48,236 bases of DNA, from contig JAQICZ010000030.1 of NCBI GenBank assembly GCA_027858295.1, positions 1-48,236 of the forward strand. The letters run 5' to 3'. The notes beneath the pieces are model-generated. The model had not been told where the DNA came from. It was given only the letters and a program-made list of their open reading frames with translations, and did no database searches. This stretch comes from Nanobdellota archaeon. GTDB lineage: Archaea; Nanobdellota; Nanobdellia; Pacearchaeales; GW2011-AR1. Below, piece after piece: positions 43,801-48,236 of the stretch. A program made the position numbers and the translations under genes. How positions within the stretch are numbered: position 1 is the stretch's first letter; each line of letters begins with the position of its first letter.

Positions 43801-46474
43801 AAGTCCCAGAAGAACAACTTCGATAATCATTATCAGGCCCACTACATTGCTCATTACCATTTACAATCTCACCATTATGTGCAGCATTCACACAACTAGT
43901 TGCAGTAGCGTGACAATATTTTGTAGCACTATTATATGCCGCATCACAATTACCATTAGTACAATCACTATCCTCATCACAAATATTATAATCTGCTAAA
44001 GTTGCTTGACAAGTTCCACCATTACAATAATATCCGCCAGGGCAATCCGCATTAACAGAACAAGTATTCACACAATCTGAAGAAACACAATGATATCCAC
44101 TTCCAGTAGCACATTGCGCGTCAGTATTACAATCTTGCCAAGTTCCAGCATTACAATAATCATTATCCCCATCAGCGTCAGCATCATGAGTTACAAGCCC
44201 CGTATTATAACAAACACTTGCATCAACACAATCTGTAGAAGCTGAACAACAAGCATCAGTTCCATCAGCAGCTCCATCCATATTAGCATTATATGTTGAG
44301 ACATCTCTATTTTCACCAGCATCATCACCGCAACATTCAGTTTCCGAACCAGTAGTATATTCCCCAAAAGTAGAAGATTCCCCACCAGTCAACCAATCAT
44401 ATGAAGTACATCCTGAGGCTGTTGACTCACACCTTGTTTGAGAAGAATCCCGATCATAAGAGGTTCCAGTGGCTCCAGTATAAGAACAACCCACTCCCTC
44501 ATAAATAGTTGAACTTGAAGTACAGCAAGTTGAAGTCCCAGCTGAACAAGCAGTCCCCTGGCTAGAAAAATCCCATCCCGCATAATAATCACAACCATCA
44601 CTTGAATAATAACAAGTTGAACCATCCCAACATCCCATGGCCCCACCAGAAAGAGAACCAATATCACAAGTAACAGAAGTTGTCTCATAATCTATTCCAA
44701 CACACCCAGAAGAAGAACAAGAATTTGATTCTCCTCCCCCATTACTATCATAATAACAACGACTTCCACTAACATACCCTGGATCTTCACAATAATCATA
44801 GGAAAAACTCCAACCAGATCCATCAACACATGAAGTCCCAGAATTATAATAACAATCATCTCCCCCATCATAAAAACAAAAATCATTAGAACCATCTAAA
44901 TTAGAATATGTACAAGAAGATTCAGTATAAGAAGAATAAAGAGTAGAGTCCGAAGCCCCACTTGAACAATCCCAACCAGAACCATCAACACAAGTATCAG
45001 TTGCATCACCATAATAACAAACTCCATTGTACACATCACCATTTTCCAAACAAGAAGTGTCCTTTGTACTATCATATGCCCCATTATTACAATCCCATCC
45101 TGAAGTGGTACAATAATTAGATTGAGAACCATAATAACAATAGCTTCCAGAAATGTCTCCATCCCCCAAACAAGATGCATAAGATGAATTATAACTAGGA
45201 GTTCCAGAACAACGCCATCCGACAGAGGAGGTACAATCATCAGTCTGATCTGATGTATAGCAAACACTTCCATCAGAATCCCCTGCATCAATACAGTCAT
45301 AATATGAAGTATCTTTAGTCATGGTACAAGTGGTGCCACTACAATACTGTGTTCCATAATAACAAGTAGAACCACTACTAGTCCCAGGATCAGGACAATA
45401 CTGCCCATAACTCCTTCCAGAAGAAGTACAACTATCACAATAATTAGCTCTTAAAGTAGCACTACTAGAATAACTACAACTTGAAGTCGTACAATCATCA
45501 TTATAATAACAAGTTTGACTAGATGCAGGAGAGTGAGTATTTCCACAAGATCCCCCATTATAATCATTCACACACGAGTCCTCACAAGTTTCATATGATC
45601 CATCTGAATAAGTACCATCACCACAAGACATAGATCCATAATAACATCTATTAATAGAGTCGTAAAGATACCCATTACCATAAAGGGTAGTTGAAGACCC
45701 ATCTGCCCCCCCAGTGGAACTACAACTTGGATCTCCATAATAACAATCGATAGTTGTGTCACTTGTCAAAGAGCCAGAATAATGGCCATCCCCATAATAA
45801 AAATCACCATTGGCTACTGCATTATCACAATAATTACAAGCAATCCCATGGGAGTCATACGCTATAGTATAAAAATCATCACTGCTTCCATCATCTCCAC
45901 AACAATAATAATTAGAACCACTTGTACTATCCTCTTGCAGCCAATCCCCTCCAGCGCAAGAACAAGCAGTAGTAGAACTATCTGCTTCTATAGGATCAGC
46001 ATGATTAGAACAAGAACCTGCTCCATTACAAACATAATTAGAATAATAAGTTCCAGAATAACAATGATTGGTAGTAGAACAAACATAACTTGTTCCAGTC
46101 CCAGTTTGCCAATTGGATCCATCACAATAATACCCCGCATAAGTATCACAAACATCTGAAGAAGTACATTCAACACAATTAGTCGCATCATCAGAACCAC
46201 CAGAAGTTCCAGATGAAGAAGAATAAAGACAAGTACCTCCAGCACTGGCTATAAACTGACAACATCCCGCATTATTTGACTCACATGCAGAAAGACAAGA
46301 AGATTGAGTATACCCACTACCAATAAAGTTTGTAGGGTTCGAACAAGTCAAACCACTAGAAAAACTACCACATTCAATTGAGCCCGCACTAGAAAAATCA
46401 ATCGAACCAAAAAATAAAACTAAAAAAAATACAAAAACAAAAGAAGCCTTTCTAAATGATTTTTCATTAACCAT
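37871..46474 (-). CDS. Giant Cys-rich secreted surface protein
   Basis: 2867 residues from ATG 46474 (a GTG at 46483 would add three). Signal segment at about 9-30, then an extracellular chain extremely rich in Cys, Ser, Thr, Gly and Asp, poor in Lys and Arg. Residues about 230-680 repeat a CYYGxxxxxCxxxGWxC pattern; about 715-850 and 1535-1670 are near-identical modules; about 1670-2730 carry three copies of a long module (SxNPSSxxTCGTGAQSC, STWVAGDGT). C-xxDxDC-xxxxC knots recur. The last 115 residues hold three 35-45-residue beta repeats without the Cys pattern (FxLKxxxGxxxFxI). No membrane anchor. Probably a disulfide-rich adhesin or sheath. Starts one base after the stop of the 232-residue protein. 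Confidence 0.9.
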   Translation of the reverse strand: MVNEKSFRKASFVFVFFLVLFFGSIDFSSAGSIECGSFSSGLTCSNPTNFIGSGYTQSSCLSACESNNAGCCQFIASAGGTCLYSSSSGTSGGSDDATNCVECTSSDVCDTYAGYYCDGSNWQTGTGTSYVCSTTNHCYSGTYYSNYVCNGAGSCSNHADPIEADSSTTACSCAGGDWLQEDSTSGSNYYCCGDDGSSDDFYTIAYDSHGIACNYCDNAVANGDFYYGDGHYSGSLTSDTTIDCYYGDPSCSSTGGADGSSTTLYGNGYLYDSINRCYYGSMSCGDGTYSDGSYETCEDSCVNDYNGGSCGNTHSPASSQTCYYNDDCTTSSCSYSSSATLRANYCDSCTSSGRSYGQYCPDPGTSSGSTCYYGTQYCSGTTCTMTKDTSYYDCIDAGDSDGSVCYTSDQTDDCTSSVGWRCSGTPSYNSSYASCLGDGDISGSYCYYGSQSNYCTTSGWDCNNGAYDSTKDTSCLENGDVYNGVCYYGDATDTCVDGSGWDCSSGASDSTLYSSYTESSCTYSNLDGSNDFCFYDGGDDCYYNSGTSCVDGSGWSFSYDYCEDPGYVSGSRCYYDSNGGGESNSCSSSGCVGIDYETTSVTCDIGSLSGGAMGCWDGSTCYYSSDGCDYYAGWDFSSQGTACSAGTSTCCTSSSTIYEGVGCSYTGATGTSYDRDSSQTRCESTASGCTSYDWLTGGESSTFGEYTTGSETECCGDDAGENRDVSTYNANMDGAADGTDACCSASTDCVDASVCYNTGLVTHDADADGDNDYCNAGTWQDCNTDAQCATGSGYHCVSSDCVNTCSVNADCPGGYYCNGGTCQATLADYNICDEDSDCTNGNCDAAYNSATKYCHATATSCVNAAHNGEIVNGNEQCSGPDNDYRSCSSGTWTGATDCDDSVQQSVGGDTNYCKSEAVDTCSSGASGGCVTGAISNINEGLICSNTNYCSGDGWYSAKTCSSGTCGADATFTACADTYCSSDGDGTYSSYSDSTCSGSSCTAQSPTSCALNICSGTVCSSSCATNNDALCIASAHCEVSTCVADKADGATCVDDTDCTSGKCDNDGLGLADDYHCYSTYSTYFDNQETTMCEVDTGAGTANCDERTGNACADISTETTSWTQSPVADEKCSSICSDSTCDATCCSTAAATATLENGEVCSGSKCTGTCSGANCLVQMNNGYLDCDANAVCLSGVCAQVSVTSATSNACDTSSGAICDGANDADMCTPSGSCVYDSNYDGTLVTGQYVASGSVAIDVDNDGDSDYCSSGAWLDCSTDAQCGTGLYCSGGNCAGCTAAQCATVPQCRDGSGGCCDADSDCGGDDYCDDGDNSARPYICETPSTATRGTTYIPGGLGSSGNDFAYITSSVSPTSDFCIRYDVRDTEDTGQFDFKVNQVVRVGSPVASGNDITLTNIVYDLGAWAAGTSVVEFEQVVNGHTYYNVLFGWWRSEAGAVDGGASNSCCDTSTDCVDDYLIDSTYGCYNTLTERNTGGGDGADLEQCRTGTWYAADADSTACAAVAGSTRWNIGGEVDGTTCCGDDASENRDVSAYNANMDGAADGTDACCTASTDCVDANGCYNTGLVTHDADADGDNDYCNAGTWNDCTADAQCATGSGYHCVSSDCVNTCSVNADCPGGYYCNGGTCQSTLADGVACDENSDCLNSNCRKEIDSASYFCAASGKECSNSAAAGYDTGQSLGTWLCTAQDASTQCTAGTICDTYVGNYCTGSTWVAGDGTSFECDGTNSCANQYQYYTGKVCNGGAGTAGACSSNSGLTGVTVGDVCSSGNSVNPSSAFTCGTGAQSCNCDERIDCVDNACSATRYLRGFSGAACTDAGRVSNGVWNAASGNSISGTTYDVGASCTEAADLCSTTDICSPFGSYYGDQTCDGAGSCNVGYGSVVEPDTLALSCECEVTGTQSTCTDTESDCWVSTNSECCGDDGTGDDWVTTGGACIDGIWNDGSECIVSADCGAGDYCVAGTYVCATLPTCAEANAGTGYNSQESNEDFQNDCSVSYDACTNQYTRSGPDGFCSGVGYSCKTTGATLAVTVGDVCQGGTSVNPSGATTCGTGAQNCYCQLAIDCNDNSCSAPKYYEGYSGAACTATGRVSYGTWYASSGNSVNGNVDGAGTTCSQGVDYCSTADVCWAVGSYYDYQTCDAGGGNCNQPYGATVEPDTSSGSCECDASGTQGTCDNAESGCWSATDSACCGDDGTADDWIGIGNVCYDGVWWAGADCLEDVDCGDGFYCNVAHVCSIKVGDNVACDRDLMCSDVDYTRACYDSYSNLCQGTSGSVSGQCRRDDGEGCTKGTDCGSGVCLGGTCRAASGANCGSATCGTQCSAGSELYTSGDGQFGGPVNSGCSSGMPIVAWAIDTTDCIGGTGDSSDPDCQTNCDAGLYFIQSSGVDPYVNGHCIGLKTFDTACCAPRGTSSGGDDGGDCSSGLDCNGAPGLCKKLDGQACSADADCISLRCDGTCQAKLADGGSCDEASDCINANCRKEIDSASEFCAAAGKECSNSGTAGYDTGQSLSSWLCTAQDASTQCSAGTICDTYVGSYCTGSTWVAGDGTAFTCSAANTCANQYQYYDGKTCNGGVGTGGACTVDSALTGVTVGDVCQAGNSVNPSSASTCGTGAQSCSCDTTIDCTTGACSVARYYRGFNGVSCTDTGRVSYSDYNAGDGTEVSETNYKTGTTCATSATLCSETDFCSVDTYYTGYTCNGAGACSSLTNVATIDSDYNSASCSCYSGVWTNGPISDPTGVETFLLKNTIGTECFKVETTGNFEVTGTKSYSQGTLTPPAGSFVLKDSAGNAVFYIDSLCNMKTKGTLNEKQGSVSYVDDNSFYLKRTDGVYVFKIGNNGNIYTIGKEGPYCTV
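41532..41873. repeat. Internal duplication in the giant gene, copy B
   Basis: Codes for the ADGTDACC...DADADGDNDYCNAGTW...CPGGYYCNGGTCQ module. Shares about 107 bp of uninterrupted identity with 43995-44336 and high similarity over the rest. Confidence 0.8.
43995..44336. repeat. Internal duplication in the giant gene, copy A
   Basis: Partner of 41532-41873; the conserved third-codon positions indicate recent duplication or gene conversion. Confidence 0.8.
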
Positions 46475-46475
46475 T

Positions 46476-47174
46476 TTACTCACATCTCCCTTCAGAACAT
46501 TTTAAGCTCATACATTCAAAGTCAAATTCACATTCTTGTCCCAACATATATTGCTTTTTCAACCCATTAGAGGAACAAAAAATTCCTTCATCATTGTATC
46601 CTAAAGGCAAACACTTACCTTCAACATAACACCCCGAACAGAAATCTTTTTCAAAAGACACCTTACTTATCGCTTCCTTAAATTCAATATAAGCAATGCT
46701 CTCCAAACCAAAATAAAACGATTCCTTAAAGATATTATTATCCCTATACTTCTCATCAAAAGCATTCTTCACATCCACTCTAACCTCCACTGTGTAATAG
46801 TCTTGATTTATCAATCCGGACAAATCACAACCAGTTTTATTAGGATAAACAAACTCACATTCTCCCGTCATATACCCCTTTGAATTACGCAAATAAATTC
46901 GATTTACAATCTCAGAAGAAGAATTAGCTCCTCCAATTACCGGTTCAACAAAAAACTCACCCGGATTCTTTTTAGCTAAATCATCAATAGAGGGAGAGTA
47001 ATTGATAGAAGAAACAAACAAATCAACATTCGTATCATTATTTCCCTCTCCAACACAAAAATCTTTATCACAATAATCTAAAACAACATTATCCACAACA
47101 ACCTTCGGTAAAAAAATCATTCCAGCCAAAACAAAAATCAAAATTCCAACACCAAAAAAAATTTTTTTATTCAT
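46476..47174 (-). CDS. Secreted Cys-containing protein coupled to the giant gene
   Basis: 232 residues. Signal segment MNKKIFFGVGILIFVLAGMI, a beta domain of CARDB-like type (LFVSSINYSPSIDDL, later YYTVEVRVDVKNAFDEKYRD), then a Cys knot at the end: DFCSGCYVEGKCLPLG and CEFDFECMSLKCSEGRCE. The last motif (C-xxDxEC-xxxxC) is the same type as the knots in the giant protein. The two genes are separated by one base. A TTTAAATA box at 47196-47203 is about 26 nt before the ATG, the likely promoter of both. Confidence 0.84.
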   Translation of the reverse strand: MNKKIFFGVGILIFVLAGMIFLPKVVVDNVVLDYCDKDFCVGEGNNDTNVDLFVSSINYSPSIDDLAKKNPGEFFVEPVIGGANSSSEIVNRIYLRNSKGYMTGECEFVYPNKTGCDLSGLINQDYYTVEVRVDVKNAFDEKYRDNNIFKESFYFGLESIAYIEFKEAISKVSFEKDFCSGCYVEGKCLPLGYNDEGIFCSSNGLKKQYMLGQECEFDFECMSLKCSEGRCE

Positions 47175-47195
47175 AAAAAGAAAACATAAATTCTC

Positions 47196-47203
47196 TTTAA
47201 ATA
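47196..47203 (-). promoter_or_regulatory. TATA box of the giant-protein operon
   Basis: TTTAAATA centred about 26 nt before ATG 47174. Confidence 0.5.
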
Positions 47204-47309
47204 TTTTTAGATTAGCCCCAATACAGCGAATAATCCAATTAATTTACTAAACACAAAAATTACTAAAAAAATACATCTTTTACAAAGCAACAATTATGGA
47301 AAAAAAACA

Positions 47310-47335
47310 TATATAAAGTGTAACCACTATATAAT
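47310..47335 (+). promoter_or_regulatory. Two candidate TATA boxes of the right-edge gene
   Basis: TATATAAAG at 47310-47318 would leave a leader of about 15 nt; TATATAA at 47329-47335 is 25 nt before ATG 47357 and would give a leaderless mRNA. The second fits the local pattern. Confidence 0.45.
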
Positions 47336-47356
47336 AAATACTAAAAAACAACGAAA

Positions 47357-48236
47357 ATGAAAAACAAAATAAAATCCACACTAAGTTCTTTCTTAATATC
47401 TAGTCTTATGCTAAATCCCCAAATATCTAAAGGAGATTCCCTTGAAGAAAAACTAACCAAAAACAAAGACCAAACAGAATTACCCAAAGAATTCATAGAA
47501 AAATCATCAAAAAACCAAATTTTTCTCTCGAAATTAATTAACGATGAACAAGAAAATCCTATTGCAAATTATGTTACTGATCAAGGTAAACTAAATACAA
47601 CTTTTTTTGTGACAGATACTGCCTTATACCAAACATGGTCCCCAAAAAGAATAAATTTAGAAGAAAATCAAAAATTCATTTTAAGAGAATCCCCCATATC
47701 GAACAACCAAATAAATTTCTCTGCCTCAAAATTATACCTTGATGGAAGCCTTTCAAAAAAAGATATAGACAAATATGCAACAAAAAGAGGAATTTTACAA
47801 AAAACAAATGATGAAATAAAACATTCATTTCAATATGAAAAAATTGGCTATGACTCAGCAAAACAAGACAAAGAAAAATATGAAAAATTTTTAAACAATC
47901 CCCGAATAAAAGCAAGCATGAAAAAAACCCTAATTGACATTTCAAATACAGTAGGTAAAATATACAGAGATTCAATAATTGAAAAGGACAACTATGATGG
48001 AAGAAAAAGATTCTTTAATATAATAAATGGTTTATATAACTCCTATTCTGTAAATGAAACAGAAAAAGAACAAATAAAAGAACAAATAAAAAACCAATAT
48101 GGAAATCTTGACTCCCTAATATCTTCTCTCCCCACACAAATCCACAAAGAACCAAAAATAGAATTAGAAATGATTCCTCATTCAAATAAAATAGATATAA
48201 CTAAAGACAAAAAATTTGAAGAAAAACCTACTTATC
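47357..48236 (+). CDS. Secreted protein, unrecognised, cut by the right edge
   Basis: 293 codons without a stop. MKNKIKSTLSSFLISSLMLN is a signal peptide with likely cleavage near PQISKG, followed by a Lys/Glu/Asn-rich helical protein (FVTDTALYQTWSPKRINLEE; LYLDGSLSKKDIDKYATKRG; EKEQIKEQIKNQYGN). No Cys pattern, unlike the surface block on the other strand. Family unknown, and the C-terminus is not seen. Confidence 0.78.
   Translation, partial: MKNKIKSTLSSFLISSLMLNPQISKGDSLEEKLTKNKDQTELPKEFIEKSSKNQIFLSKLINDEQENPIANYVTDQGKLNTTFFVTDTALYQTWSPKRINLEENQKFILRESPISNNQINFSASKLYLDGSLSKKDIDKYATKRGILQKTNDEIKHSFQYEKIGYDSAKQDKEKYEKFLNNPRIKASMKKTLIDISNTVGKIYRDSIIEKDNYDGRKRFFNIINGLYNSYSVNETEKEQIKEQIKNQYGNLDSLISSLPTQIHKEPKIELEMIPHSNKIDITKDKKFEEKPTY

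Noticed and set aside
39986-46159. Many Ser/Thr/Ile- and His-rich open frames opposite or within the giant gene
   Set aside because: They come from the Cys/Ser/Thr codon bias of the giant gene; low complexity, no start signals.

Overview
The window is an AT-rich, gene-dense piece of an archaeal genome. The archaeal assignment is direct: Rpo7 and Spt4, ribosomal proteins S24e, S27ae, S28e, L24e and L7Ae, Kae1, Dph6 and an archaeal-type OBG/YchF GTPase are all present, and TATA-like boxes sit about 24-28 nt before many start codons. Small single-domain proteins, a bacterial-type gyrase, ScpA and very large Cys-rich surface proteins suggest a DPANN lineage such as Pacearchaeota/Woesearchaeota. 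That lineage is an inference, since no rRNA gene is present.

Layout. 1-2.7 kb: a gene cut by the left edge, a Fic gene framed by two kinds of repeat, a dead RimJ/RimL-type acetyltransferase and decayed repeat/IS605-like DNA, ending in tRNA-His. 2.9-9.2 kb: acetyltransferase-hisS pair, then single genes on the minus strand (unknown protein, glutamine amidotransferase, acetyltransferase, Dph6, SDR reductase, ScpA). 9.6-11.6 kb: information-processing operon PIN - rpo7 - spt4 - S24e - S27ae. 11.6-14 kb: a membrane protein and a coupled three-gene operon (helical protein, HD-type (p)ppGpp hydrolase-like, PIN nuclease). 14-16 kb: methyltransferase, gene fragments, an IS605-like end, a structured repeat and tRNA-Trp. 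16-20.9 kb: gyrB - zinc ribbon - gyrA. 21.6-24.3 kb: L7Ae - S28e - L24e plus an unknown gene, then Kae1. 24.3-31 kb: two NAD(P)-binding dehydrogenases, a Lys/Ala-rich basic protein, DUF192, a phage-type metallopeptidase, a protein resembling the helical domain of phage thymine-hypermodification enzymes, an MBL hydrolase, and two YkgJ-like proteins around an ASCH protein. 31.3-32.5 kb: YchF. 32.5-47.2 kb: an all-minus-strand block of secreted or membrane surface proteins that includes a 2867-residue Cys-rich giant. After 47.3 kb a secreted protein runs off the right edge.

Most single genes look leaderless: a TATA-like box lies about 26 nt before the ATG with no Shine-Dalgarno sequence. I used this to correct several start codons. 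Operon-internal genes, gyrB and the Lys/Ala-rich protein do have SD-like sequences. Several intergenic stretches carry short dispersed repeats: long hairpins behind minus-strand transcription units, an ACGGTTNACGG-like family, an 82-bp pair, and a structured pair with compensatory changes.

Most unusual parts: the Fic cassette with two matched 42-bp palindromes, one straddling its TATA box; the HD-PIN operon; the thymine-modification-like protein beside a phage-type metallopeptidase; the covarying hairpin elements; and the giant disulfide-rich surface protein with its paralogous companions. No CRISPR array or rRNA gene was seen.
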